The translations under genes and the position numbers were made by a program. From Bacteroidetes bacterium HGW-Bacteroidetes-8 (GTDB lineage Bacteria; Bacteroidota; Bacteroidia; Bacteroidales; UBA932), in the NCBI GenBank assembly GCA_002840895.1, contig PHCZ01000003.1:62001-126000 (forward strand): DNA of 64,000 nt, read 5' to 3'. Below, piece after piece: positions 25,604 through 34,611 of this stretch. The notes under the pieces were generated by a model. The model was given only the letters and a program-made list of their open reading frames with translations, was not told where the DNA came from and did no database searches. Numbering within the stretch: position 1 is the first letter of the stretch; every line of letters starts with the position of its first letter.

Positions 25604-26449
25604 CTATTTTGATGTTGGTTTTTCATCAGAATCTCCTGTAAAGAAGAAATATCTTTTGAAACCTTTAATTGATTCGCCGACTCTTTTAAAAAGAGCTTTA
25701 AAGATAGGGCCATCTGCTCCAATAGATTTTGTACAGGTGATTGCTCTGGTTTTGCACCCTCTTTTAAAAGATATCCTGCCAAACTGCTTTAGGTCATATG
25801 CCATTGAGCCATCTTCTCCCCTGGTTATATGAACCCTGTAACCACCAATCTTACGGGCCAACTCAACTGAGTGTCCAAAAACCGCTCCTCTTACACACCA
25901 AACCGGATTCTTAAACGAGAGCAAAAAGAGATGGATATCCCTAATCAACTCATAAAATGTTAACCAGTATTTAGGATACTTTTTGCTTGGCACATAACTA
26001 TATGAGGCAGAAACAGCAACAACTCCCGGTTTTTCAAGCTCCTCTATCATCTTTTCAACATATTTTTGCGGGTACATTGTGTCTGAATCAATGCAAAGAT
26101 AGTATTTGCCTCTGGCCTCTGTAAGCCCCCTGTTTCTTGCATAGCCCGGCCCTTTGTTGGTTTCGGTAAAAAAAGGCAGGTTAACAGCCTTGTATACATC
26201 GGGTGTTGCATCGGTAGAGTTGTTGTCAATACCTATGATTTCAATAGGATATTTGCACCGGGAGTCACTCAGAGACCAGATACAACTGAGAAGCCGAATC
26301 TCTTCATTATATGCAATTATAGCCACTGTTGCAACCGGATTATCGCTCTGAACTCTGTTAAGATTTGATTTAATCTCCTCTATCACCTCCTGTGGAGTAT
26401 GAGAAAAGGGTTTCTCAAATACGGGCAGATATTTGTTGTACCAACTCAT
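25604..26449 (-). CDS. GT2 family glycosyltransferase
   Basis: The 281-residue GT-A enzyme shows VATVAIIAYNEEIRLL near residue 41, GIDNNSTDATPD, NKGPGYARNRGL, a CIDSDTMYP metal site, and RGAVFGHS with RGEDGSMAYDL, a variant of the ED motif. There is no N-terminal membrane helix. It is paired with the downstream GT4-type gene (5-base gap) and diverges from the GT11 gene. It probably adds one residue to the repeat unit of the surface polysaccharide. Confidence 0.9.
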   Translation of the reverse strand: MSWYNKYLPVFEKPFSHTPQEVIEEIKSNLNRVQSDNPVATVAIIAYNEEIRLLSCIWSLSDSRCKYPIEIIGIDNNSTDATPDVYKAVNLPFFTETNKGPGYARNRGLTEARGKYYLCIDSDTMYPQKYVEKMIEELEKPGVVAVSASYSYVPSKKYPKYWLTFYELIRDIHLFLLSFKNPVWCVRGAVFGHSVELARKIGGYRVHITRGEDGSMAYDLKQFGRISFKRGCKTRAITCTKSIGADGPIFKALFKRVGESIKGFKRYFFFTGDSDEKPTSK

Positions 26450-26573
26450 CTTTTTTCTGTTTATTTTGACTCATTTATCTCTTTATACTCTGTTCAAAAA
26501 TAATTATTGCAAGGCAACCCTGCTCATCAATATTGGAGCCTGTACAAATTTACCCTTTTTTAGCTATTTTTTT

Positions 26574-26581
26574 TATATTTG
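26574..26581 (+). promoter_or_regulatory. Putative -7 box of GT11 gene
   Basis: An exact TATATTTG lies 10 bases before the ATG at 26592, implying a very short leader. Its position argues against translation starting at the in-frame ATG at 26433. Confidence 0.4.
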
Positions 26582-26591
26582 TAAAAAAAGT

Positions 26592-27503
26592 ATGGTCTAC
26601 ACTACTCTAACAGACAGAATCGGAAACAACCTCTTTCAGATTGCTACAGGAGCATCTCTGGCCCATAGAAATAACTGTGAATATATAGTCTGTATCTCGG
26701 AAATTGACGTTCCGGACGGCATCTCTTTAAAAGAGTATGTCAATCAGTTTCGCTCAAATATTCTTCGTAATGTTAAATTTATGGATGGCATTCCGGAAGA
26801 GTCTACCGAATATATTCAGCCCTGTTTTGAGTACCGGGAAATTGAGTATTTTGACAAGATTCGCCTGAGCGGCTACTTTCAAAGTGAGAAATTTTTCGAC
26901 AAAGATTTTGTCCGAGAGCTCTTCTCTCCTGATAAAGAGACCCTTTCTCACATAAACAGTACATACGGGCACCTGTTTAAAGAGGAGATAATCTCAATTA
27001 ATGTAAGGAGGGGAGACTATCTTACACGACCACTAAGGCAGCCGATTTGCGAAATGCCCTATTTTAAAAGGGCAATCAACTATTTTGGAAAAGATAAACG
27101 ATATCTATTGATAAGCGACGATATTGAGTGGTGCAAAAGAAAGTTTAAAGGGGAAAACTTCTATTTTATTGACGACGAACCCCCTATAATTGACCTCTAT
27201 CTGCAAGCTATGTGTACCCATAATATCATAAGTAACTCCACGTTCAGCTGGTGGGGAGCCTGGCTCAACCCTAATCCATCAAAAATTGTAATAGCTCCAA
27301 TCAAATGGTTTGGGGTACAGATGAACAATTTTAATACCAGGGATTTGATACCCGAAGAGTGGGTAAGAGTGGCAAACCCAAGAACACTATCTCTTAAGCT
27401 GAAGATATCTTACAGATATTTCATAGATCTCTTTATTAGGGCTAACTGGAAATATATCCGGATAAGAAACCGCATCAAAAAGCACCCTCTTTTTGCAAAA
27501 TAG
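26592..27503 (+). CDS. GT11 family alpha-1,2-fucosyltransferase-like protein
   Basis: From the ATG at 26592 the protein is 303 residues. It has the GT11 landmarks: N-terminal DRIGNNLFQIATG (usual form GRLGNQMFQYA), the INVRRGDYL motif with the HxRRxD-type arginines that bind GDP-fucose, LLISDDIEWCK, and NSTFSWWGAWLN. The family transfers fucose from GDP-fucose, usually to galactose in alpha-1,2 linkage. The in-frame upstream extension to 26433 is hydrophobic, low-complexity and overlaps the promoter, so I reject it. It is alone on the plus strand between two minus-strand blocks of polysaccharide genes. Confidence 0.92.
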   Translation: MVYTTLTDRIGNNLFQIATGASLAHRNNCEYIVCISEIDVPDGISLKEYVNQFRSNILRNVKFMDGIPEESTEYIQPCFEYREIEYFDKIRLSGYFQSEKFFDKDFVRELFSPDKETLSHINSTYGHLFKEEIISINVRRGDYLTRPLRQPICEMPYFKRAINYFGKDKRYLLISDDIEWCKRKFKGENFYFIDDEPPIIDLYLQAMCTHNIISNSTFSWWGAWLNPNPSKIVIAPIKWFGVQMNNFNTRDLIPEEWVRVANPRTLSLKLKISYRYFIDLFIRANWKYIRIRNRIKKHPLFAK

Positions 27504-27517
27504 CTCCGGATAATTTT

Positions 27518-28999
27518 TTATTTTCTTCTAAGAATTTTATTAATAAGCTCTCTAACCCCTATTAGTTTATCAATTTCTACATAGGAGTATACTACCGAAA
27601 TTAGAGCCAAAGCAGATGCTACGGGGTAGGTGTAACCTGCCGGGGCATAATGTAATACCGCATACAGGAGCAGCATCAGCAGCAAGCTGGTGAGCAAAAT
27701 CTTTCTCAGTGCTTTATCTATAGAGAAGTTGTATAGTTTTTTTGTGACAATATTTATCACTAAAAAATAGACAATGTGCATAGAGAGATATGCCCACGAT
27801 AGCCCTGTCAGTCCGTTGATCTTATACCCAATTATGCTAAACAGTAATATGCTTGCATTCATATATATCCCCTCCAGAAAAAAGAAGACCTTTTTATCTC
27901 CCTTGGAAAATGAGATTGCTCCGATTGAGTAAGAGGCGGCCTTGAACAACATTCCAAAAGCAATCACTCTAAGGAAACCGACAATAGGTAAAAACTCAGC
28001 TGAGTATAGTAGCCTTATTACCAAAGGTGCCGCCACAGAGAGAACTATAAGAACAGGTGTGGCAATCAGCATTGTTATCTCACCCTGCTGGTTTACCATC
28101 TCTTTTACCTTTTGGTTATTGTCGCTTATTGCAGATAACCTGGGATAGTAGTCAATTGCCATTGCAGTAAAGACTAGCCCTATAGACTGCGAGGTGATTG
28201 CCATTCCGGCCTGGTAGAGTCCTAAATCTGCAATGGAGCCGGAGTTGCTGATGTATGTATTAATAAGGTAGTGCACCAAAGAGCCTATAGATACCGATAG
28301 CATCATAGCTACACCCAATTTTACCATATCCAACCCCTGAGAATAGCTCTCTTTCCAACTCACAGAGACGCTCTTTACCTCTATCTTTGAGGTGTAGTAA
28401 ATGCTAAATAGAAACGTTATAAATGCAGATACTATAAGGGCAGGAACAACACCTTTTATCCCGAAAAGATAGTAAAAAGGGACAGAGACAATAAGACCGA
28501 CCAGGGAGCCGGTTAGAGTGTGAAGGGCATATTTTTTAAGGTTTCTGGTACCCTGTAAAAGCGATGCGTTACCGGCAGATAGTGAGCCGAACAAAAGCAT
28601 AAATGCCAGAAACATAAAAGGGACGGTATATTCGTAGCTCTTAAAAGTGTAGAGACTTAGAAGTGGAGAAAAAATCAGTACCCCGGCAAAACCCAAAAGT
28701 GCTGTAGCGTATAACCATCTTTTAAAAACTTTTATGATTATTGAGAGTTTATCTATATCTCCGGACTCTTTGGCCTTTGCAATGTCCCTCACTGCTGTAA
28801 AGCTTAGCCCCAGCCCCGAGATGTTGCTTATCATTGATACCGATGAGATAAAGAGACTGTTGAGCCCCACACCGGCCGCACCAAGTAGCACAGCAATAAC
28901 TTTCCCTCTGACAAGATTGAGGAGAACCTGAATAACCTGAACACCACCAAAAAGTGAGGTGGCTTTAAAAATAGTTCTGTATGAAGTTCCTCCTTCCAA
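27518..28999 (-). CDS. wzx: O-antigen/polysaccharide flippase (Wzx-like)
   Basis: This is a 493-residue integral membrane protein with about twelve to fourteen hydrophobic spans, beginning RTIFKATSLFGGVQVIQVLLN and GKVIAVLLGAAGVGLNSL. These are characteristic of the Bacteroidota O-antigen translocase branch of the MOP superfamily. It would flip undecaprenyl-linked repeat units to the periplasmic face, upstream of Wzy polymerisation. It is the last gene of the minus-strand polysaccharide operon and lies 9 bases after the membrane GT2 gene. Confidence 0.92.
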   Translation of the reverse strand: MEGGTSYRTIFKATSLFGGVQVIQVLLNLVRGKVIAVLLGAAGVGLNSLFISSVSMISNISGLGLSFTAVRDIAKAKESGDIDKLSIIIKVFKRWLYATALLGFAGVLIFSPLLSLYTFKSYEYTVPFMFLAFMLLFGSLSAGNASLLQGTRNLKKYALHTLTGSLVGLIVSVPFYYLFGIKGVVPALIVSAFITFLFSIYYTSKIEVKSVSVSWKESYSQGLDMVKLGVAMMLSVSIGSLVHYLINTYISNSGSIADLGLYQAGMAITSQSIGLVFTAMAIDYYPRLSAISDNNQKVKEMVNQQGEITMLIATPVLIVLSVAAPLVIRLLYSAEFLPIVGFLRVIAFGMLFKAASYSIGAISFSKGDKKVFFFLEGIYMNASILLFSIIGYKINGLTGLSWAYLSMHIVYFLVINIVTKKLYNFSIDKALRKILLTSLLLMLLLYAVLHYAPAGYTYPVASALALISVVYSYVEIDKLIGVRELINKILRRK

Positions 29000-29008
29000 G
29001 AGTCCGGG

Positions 29009-30166
29009 TTACCCCTTTTGAGTGTGAATAAAATTCTTTGATGCCCCTCTTGTTCTGAAAAGGTTGAAAAACATTAATATAAACAGTATCGGCAGTTTTC
29101 TTATAGATTTCATACTCCGTTTGGTGACCAGATAATCCGGAATTGCCATTGCAAAAGTGAATACCAGTAGAATAAGCAATAGCCACCATTTAACAGAGTA
29201 GGTCCAGCTGAAAATTGTAAGAGCAGAGGCAACTATTGATATTATACCAAGAATGAGAACTCTTGGCAGTAGTGCCCATTGAAAAATTTTATCTGCATAA
29301 TCTATGTTCAAACTGAGTAGTGCCCCCGGAATATCTTTAACCCCTTTTGCAAAAGAGAGAAACTGAGCGGCAATCCATCTTCTTCTCTGATTGTAAAATC
29401 CTCTCGCTTTTTGGGTCTTCTGGTCAAAAACCTTTACATTATCCAGATAATCAATAAATACTCTCTCTTTAAAGAGCAAAACTTCCAACTCTTTATCCTC
29501 TCCCGCTGTTTTCAGGTGTACCACATTTTTCCTAAACAGTTTAAAATCAAAGGCCATACCGGACCCTATAAGCGCAGACGAGAGCCCCATATTTACGTGC
29601 CCTCTTCTAAAGATTGAGTTATTAATCTCCTCACTGATAGCATCCAGAATTGCCACATCTGTATCCAGATTCTTTGGGAGCCTGTGCGCCTGCATTGCGA
29701 GTGAGCCGGAGTAGTAACAGTCATTGAGTTCATTAAGGAAGTTTGGTTCCACTACATTATCGGCATCCAAAACTACCACTATGTTGTAATTCTCATTAGG
29801 AAGATTATCCATTGCGTAGTTGAGAGCCAACGCTTTTGAGCTATTTTGAGCATTAAGCTCCAAAAGTGTTAATGGAAGAGCAGATAGTGTCCTGTTTGTA
29901 TCCTCCGACATATTATCTGAAATTACAACAAGATCAAATTTATCTTTCGGATACTCCTGATTTAAAATAGAGTTAACCGACTCCATAATAACCCTATCTT
30001 CCTTGTATGCAGGAATAAGGATCAAAAAATGAAACTTCTTTGTACTCGCAGGATATTTTTTCTTTAATCCCCATAAAGAGAAAAAGGCAAAGAGTGCAAG
30101 ATATGCAACAGATATCGCCATTAGAATAAATAGTAGCCTGTCAACAAAAATTAATTCCCATTCCAT
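29009..30166 (-). CDS. Membrane GT2 family glycosyltransferase
   Basis: This 385-residue enzyme has an N-terminal span (about 10-33), a GT2 catalytic domain and C-terminal spans (about 290-350). Motifs are LILIPAYKEDRVI, ISDNMSEDT, VVLDADN at 132-138, a TAGEDKELE acid motif and QRRRWIAAQF, a good QxxRW. The latter suggests a chitin- or cellulose-synthase-like active site, possibly processive. It lies between wzy and wzx in the operon, 19 bases downstream of wzy. Whether it forms a homopolymer or adds a single sugar cannot be decided from sequence. Confidence 0.9.
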   Translation of the reverse strand: MEWELIFVDRLLFILMAISVAYLALFAFFSLWGLKKKYPASTKKFHFLILIPAYKEDRVIMESVNSILNQEYPKDKFDLVVISDNMSEDTNRTLSALPLTLLELNAQNSSKALALNYAMDNLPNENYNIVVVLDADNVVEPNFLNELNDCYYSGSLAMQAHRLPKNLDTDVAILDAISEEINNSIFRRGHVNMGLSSALIGSGMAFDFKLFRKNVVHLKTAGEDKELEVLLFKERVFIDYLDNVKVFDQKTQKARGFYNQRRRWIAAQFLSFAKGVKDIPGALLSLNIDYADKIFQWALLPRVLILGIISIVASALTIFSWTYSVKWWLLLILLVFTFAMAIPDYLVTKRSMKSIRKLPILFILMFFNLFRTRGASKNFIHTQKG

Positions 30167-30185
30167 ATCGTTATATTTTCGATGG

Positions 30186-31655
30186 TTAAACTTTAATGGT
30201 ATCTGAGGCTATACGATTTTCTTCAAGCTCTTTGTCGTATACAGGACTTAAAAAAATAAAGGTCATCACTATATATATAAGTATTGAGTTTGGAAACTGT
30301 CCAAATATCTCAAGACTATAAGCTGCCAGAGACACCCCGAAAAGCGCGCAGACAAATGCCGTTATTATCCCTCTCAACTCGGGATCTTTTAATTTTAGGA
30401 GAATCAAATAGATGCCACTTCCAACAATATAGAGAAGCATAAGAATGTAAAATACCATTCCTACAAGCCCTGTCTCCACCCAAAGCAGCACATACCAGGA
30501 GTCGTGTGGAATTTTTGACAGGACCGGGTGTGGAGTATAGAGAACCGCGTTACCACGCTTCATCCCGATGCCTACCCCTAGTGGTTTCCCAATCATAGCC
30601 GTCCTTAAAAGTTGCTGGTTTTCAAGCCTTACGTTAAGGGAGGCGTCATCGGGGTTAAAGACAGATCTCATCCTTCTGATGTAGGTATTTCCGTGTCCTA
30701 TATAAGTAAAGTTAAGAAACCAGAACCCAAGCAGCAGAAAGGCAAAGGTTGGAACTATTACCTTTATGTTTCTGGAGAGTGCTGTATATAGTGTCAGCCC
30801 GGAAAATGGGATAATAAGGGAACCTCGGGTTCCGGAGATAATCATCCCATATGCACAAGCACCTGCAACAAAAAGATAGAAATTTCTCAGCCTCTTATCT
30901 TTAACCTGGAATGCGGTAATTGCAAAGATCAACATTGAGAAGGCAATTCCCGAACCAAAGTTACCGGCGTCGGTAAAGAAGGAGAAGTATCTTATACCGG
31001 TGTGGATAATATGTGTTCTTGCCCCCCCCTCTGCCAACCATATTCTTTCTGCAAAGTCAAACCCGAATGTCTTTTGTATAAATGCTTTGAAAACGGCAAG
31101 AAGACAAAAAACGGCCCATATAAAAAGAATCTTTTTTAGGTCTTTATAACTTCTCAAAATAATTGAGGCCAAGGCAGTAACCAAAAGAAAATAGACGCTG
31201 ATACCTCGCACATTTACGAGCCACGCAATTGGGCTGGAAGATTCCGGGTTCAATATCTGGAACAGACAGAAGAGGAACCATAGAAATGCCACCATAGTCA
31301 GCCTGTTGAGAGCATTGCTTAGTTTTGTCTCCTTCCCGCTTTTAAATACCTGCAGAGAGATAACAATAACCGTAAATGCAATTATTATATCCATAGTAAT
31401 TCCGGGGGCAACATTGACATAGCGAGAGATTCCCGAAACAAAATAGTTTGCCGTAAAGATGAGCATAAAAGAGTAATAAGGCTTGTCTATGAACAGCAGC
31501 AAGGCAATTATACCCAGCGGGACAAGTGAAATTGCAAGCCCAACTATATGGCTGATATTTAAAGTGACCCTTAAAAAAAGTGCAACCAGAAATATGAGAA
31601 CTGCAAGTACAAATGCCTTATTAAAATTGTCAGATATAGTTTCCCTTAAGCCCAC
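30186..31655 (-). CDS. wzy: O-antigen polymerase/ligase family protein (Wzy-like)
   Basis: The 489-residue polytopic protein has about eleven to twelve hydrophobic spans. The conserved Wzy_C/O-antigen-ligase region is visible near the C-terminus: RTAMIGKPLGVGIG, then the periplasmic loop KIPHDSWYVLLWVETGL, with HDS as the expected catalytic-type signature. Position between the chain-length regulator and wzx supports a polymerase acting on flipped repeat units. A WaaL-type ligase has the same fold and remains possible. Confidence 0.85.
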   Translation of the reverse strand: MGLRETISDNFNKAFVLAVLIFLVALFLRVTLNISHIVGLAISLVPLGIIALLLFIDKPYYSFMLIFTANYFVSGISRYVNVAPGITMDIIIAFTVIVISLQVFKSGKETKLSNALNRLTMVAFLWFLFCLFQILNPESSSPIAWLVNVRGISVYFLLVTALASIILRSYKDLKKILFIWAVFCLLAVFKAFIQKTFGFDFAERIWLAEGGARTHIIHTGIRYFSFFTDAGNFGSGIAFSMLIFAITAFQVKDKRLRNFYLFVAGACAYGMIISGTRGSLIIPFSGLTLYTALSRNIKVIVPTFAFLLLGFWFLNFTYIGHGNTYIRRMRSVFNPDDASLNVRLENQQLLRTAMIGKPLGVGIGMKRGNAVLYTPHPVLSKIPHDSWYVLLWVETGLVGMVFYILMLLYIVGSGIYLILLKLKDPELRGIITAFVCALFGVSLAAYSLEIFGQFPNSILIYIVMTFIFLSPVYDKELEENRIASDTIKV

Positions 31656-31662
31656 AATTTCA

Positions 31663-33819
31663 CTACTTAGATGTTAAGCCAAACTGCATAAACTTATAAA
31701 CCATAGTTCTAAACTTAGTAAATGGAGGCAACATTCCAAGGAAGCTCTCCGCCTCTTCTCGTTTGGTGTTTGTCAAATATAGCATAAGAGGGCTATTGTT
31801 GCTCTGCTCTTTAAGCCTGTCAAACGCAATTTTATCTATATCACGCCAAACTTTGTCTGCTCTCAGGATTACAAGATTAAGCGATGCCTCTCTTAATAGC
31901 CCAACAGGGATTGCCGATTTCCTTATAGATTGGTGCTCTACCAGAATAATATCTTCGTTTTCGTAGTCGTACAACTCCGAAAGGTTGTTTGAGAGGATAT
32001 ACTCCCTGGTCTTATCATCCAGATTTTCGTGCCAGGAGATGAGCCTTACCCTAAGTCCCCTCTCAGTCCAGTACTCATTCAGCTGAGAGATTAGAGTGCT
32101 CTTGCCCGTTAACTCCTCTGTGCTGATAAAGTTGATTATGTTAGGTCTCTCTTTAGGATTGAGATATGGCACAATTGAGTTTGCCATATAGTTTGTGGCT
32201 ATTCTCTGATATTCATTATTGTACCCTCTGTACCTGATCTTACTCTTACCCGGGAATGCTCCAAGCACTGTTGCAGGAATCATTCTCTCTGCCCTGAGCC
32301 TGTCTCTTACAGTTCTGTCAAAGAACTCGAGAATAATGAAGTAACCTATAACAAGAGCTATTGTACCAAAGAATGTGATGATAACAATAAGTCTCCTCGC
32401 GTTTTTAATAGGAGAGACCGGGAATAGAGGCGGATTGATAGGCTTAAAGGTTGCTGCCGTCATCTCGAGATTTTTCTGCCTCATTAAAGCAGTGTTCAAG
32501 CTCTGCAATACCGAGAGGTATGAGTTCTCTGTGAAACCGATATCCCTCTCCATCCTCTTAAGAGTGGAGCCGATTGGTGAGAAGTAGACATACTGCTCGT
32601 CCAGACTTCTTCTAACCTCCTCCATAACAGTAAGTTCTGCTGCAGATTTCTCTCTTTGTATAAGTTGTACAATCCACTCCTCAACAAAGGATGTAACAGC
32701 AATACCCTCTTTTGTATACCTTAACTCCTGATCACTTGTGGTAAACGTCTTGAGATCTGCCTCGGCATTTTTGAGTTCCAGTTTGTACTTCTCAATTACA
32801 GGAATATATGTAGAGATCGAGTCTCTCTGAAATAGTTCCAGTCTTGCAATCTTTTCACTAAGGGAGGATATTGTAGTTATTTTATTTATGAACAGAGAGT
32901 TATTCTCTATCATCCTTGTCTGCTCCTTAATCTTCTCATCCAGATTCCTAACCAATTCACTTGAACTGGTATACTTAAGAAGAATATCGTAGTAGAGCAG
33001 GTCGTAGTCCCTGGCCAAGGCGGTAATCTGCTTTGTCTGCTCTCCGTAGTTTATTACCTTTTTATCTATATAGTATTGAGTAAGAGAGTCTTCTGACATT
33101 CTAAGCTTTTTGGCAAGCTCGGCCAGAACTCGTCTAAAATACTCTATAACATTGTTTGTCTCTCCAAATCTTAAATATTCATACTGCTTAACAAACTCCT
33201 CCAACAGCAGAAGCAGGGTGTTGTGAGCAACTCCCGGGTCATTTGCAGAGTAGGTTATCTCAAGCATATCGCTGTTAAAAATTCTTCTGACCTGAATTCT
33301 GCTTAGTGCTGTATAGCTGTAATATGGGTGATACCAGTTAAATAGTCCATATACAAAGTTGGATGGTGATGCTTTTTCATAATTGTTGAGATTCTCAATG
33401 GTCTTCTGTTCAGAGCTTTTATCTATTAGCGCCCTTACCTCTTTTGGAGTTATCCGAAGAACGTTTCTGTAGTTCTCTGCCTTGATGTAGTTGTTGTCTA
33501 CCAAGGAGTCACCTTCCATCATATGTTGTGCATAGAGCCTCATTGAGACCTCTCTAAGAGTTGCTTTGGACTTTATTATACTCATAATATTGTCCATACC
33601 GTTACTAACGCTATTCCAGTCTACCCTGCTGACCCCCTCTGTGCCCGATTCAATTGTAAATCCTGATGCAATACCGGTATATATGGTTGTATTTACCTCA
33701 TATGTCCGTTCAAGATTTCTTGTCTGATATATTGCTATCAGAGTGGTCAATAATGGAATAATTATCAACCAGTACCTTATCCGGTACAGCATTTTTATTA
33801 TTTGAGATAAAATCTCCAT
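31663..33819 (-). CDS. Polysaccharide chain-length/co-polymerase protein with degenerate kinase-like domain
   Basis: The 718-residue protein has TM1 at about 15-32, a large periplasmic coiled-coil Wzz/GumC domain (about 35-470) with the FKPINPPLFPVSP proline motif just before TM2 at about 476-499, and a cytoplasmic domain to the end. The cytoplasmic domain resembles a BY-kinase fold, but the Walker A reads STEELTGKST (566-575) without the usual leading Gly/Ala-x-x-Pro. There is no recognisable Walker A-prime (DxDxR) and no C-terminal tyrosine cluster. It is therefore probably kinase-inactive. It lies between the TolC-like gene and wzy. Confidence 0.9.
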   Translation of the reverse strand: MEILSQIIKMLYRIRYWLIIIPLLTTLIAIYQTRNLERTYEVNTTIYTGIASGFTIESGTEGVSRVDWNSVSNGMDNIMSIIKSKATLREVSMRLYAQHMMEGDSLVDNNYIKAENYRNVLRITPKEVRALIDKSSEQKTIENLNNYEKASPSNFVYGLFNWYHPYYSYTALSRIQVRRIFNSDMLEITYSANDPGVAHNTLLLLLEEFVKQYEYLRFGETNNVIEYFRRVLAELAKKLRMSEDSLTQYYIDKKVINYGEQTKQITALARDYDLLYYDILLKYTSSSELVRNLDEKIKEQTRMIENNSLFINKITTISSLSEKIARLELFQRDSISTYIPVIEKYKLELKNAEADLKTFTTSDQELRYTKEGIAVTSFVEEWIVQLIQREKSAAELTVMEEVRRSLDEQYVYFSPIGSTLKRMERDIGFTENSYLSVLQSLNTALMRQKNLEMTAATFKPINPPLFPVSPIKNARRLIVIITFFGTIALVIGYFIILEFFDRTVRDRLRAERMIPATVLGAFPGKSKIRYRGYNNEYQRIATNYMANSIVPYLNPKERPNIINFISTEELTGKSTLISQLNEYWTERGLRVRLISWHENLDDKTREYILSNNLSELYDYENEDIILVEHQSIRKSAIPVGLLREASLNLVILRADKVWRDIDKIAFDRLKEQSNNSPLMLYLTNTKREEAESFLGMLPPFTKFRTMVYKFMQFGLTSK

Positions 33820-33871
33820 GGTTCTCTTTTTTAAGTTAGATTCTCTTACTATCTATTAGCAAGCAACTTGC

Positions 33872-34594
33872 CTAACGGTTCATTATTTTTGTGCCGGACA
33901 TAACCTCCATCTTGAGGATAGCGGCATTAAGTTCGGACTTGATCCTCTCCAACTGCAGCACCGCCTGTACCTGCTGCCCTTTTGCATTACTCAGCGCTCC
34001 GGGGTTGTTACTACCTCCCAATATAAACTCCTTCTCCGCTACCTGAAACTGAGCATCTGTAAGTATGTACATCTGAATTGCCTGGTTGAGGTTTCCCAGC
34101 ATCTCCTGTGTCTTTGCATAAAGCTCGATGAGTCTCAGCTTTTGCTCGTCGTACCACAACTCTCTCTCTGTGCGTGTCTCCTCAATTTTAAGCTGTTGCC
34201 GTCTTATCCTGTTACCACGGTCAAAGAGCTGGTCCAACGGAATCCTGAGTAGAGCCCCCGCACTATACCACATCTGTGCACTTCCGGAATATTGATAAAT
34301 CATCGGATAATCAATTCCTATATTGGAGTATGCATTCATCGCCATTACTCCATACTGATATGATGCATAGAAACTTATATACTCCTGCCATCTTCTTCTC
34401 TCTGTTTTTAACATCAACTCTTCTCCCTCCATTCTGTAATTGTAGAACTGTACTGTTGAGCTGTTTCTTATACCTTCGAAGAGAGTCTCTATCGGAGGAA
34501 GAGTAAGAGAGAGGTACTCCTCTTCAATGTTATTCTGAGCGTTTGCTCTTGTAACCCCCAGTATCACTATTGCAATTATAATTAATCTCTTCAT
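33872..34594 (-). CDS. Short TolC-like outer-membrane protein of polysaccharide locus
   Basis: The 240-residue protein has a signal peptide ending about ANA-Q (cleavage near residue 19). The mature part has long amphipathic helices rich in Q, E, R and L (about 115-240), with an ASYQYGVMAMN beta-like stretch between. It resembles one TolC repeat rather than the usual two; the efflux-operon TolC in this window has 436 residues. It lies between the initiating sugar transferase and the co-polymerase genes, where Wza-type export genes often sit. A role in polysaccharide export is inferred from context only. Confidence 0.7.
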   Translation of the reverse strand: MKRLIIIAIVILGVTRANAQNNIEEEYLSLTLPPIETLFEGIRNSSTVQFYNYRMEGEELMLKTERRRWQEYISFYASYQYGVMAMNAYSNIGIDYPMIYQYSGSAQMWYSAGALLRIPLDQLFDRGNRIRRQQLKIEETRTERELWYDEQKLRLIELYAKTQEMLGNLNQAIQMYILTDAQFQVAEKEFILGGSNNPGALSNAKGQQVQAVLQLERIKSELNAAILKMEVMSGTKIMNR

Positions 34595-34611
34595 ATCTGT
34601 AAGTCTCTTTA

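Noticed and set aside
26433-26591. N-terminal extension of the GT11 protein
   Set aside because: The extra 53 residues are low-complexity and hydrophobic, are not part of the family, and overlap an exact -7 box.
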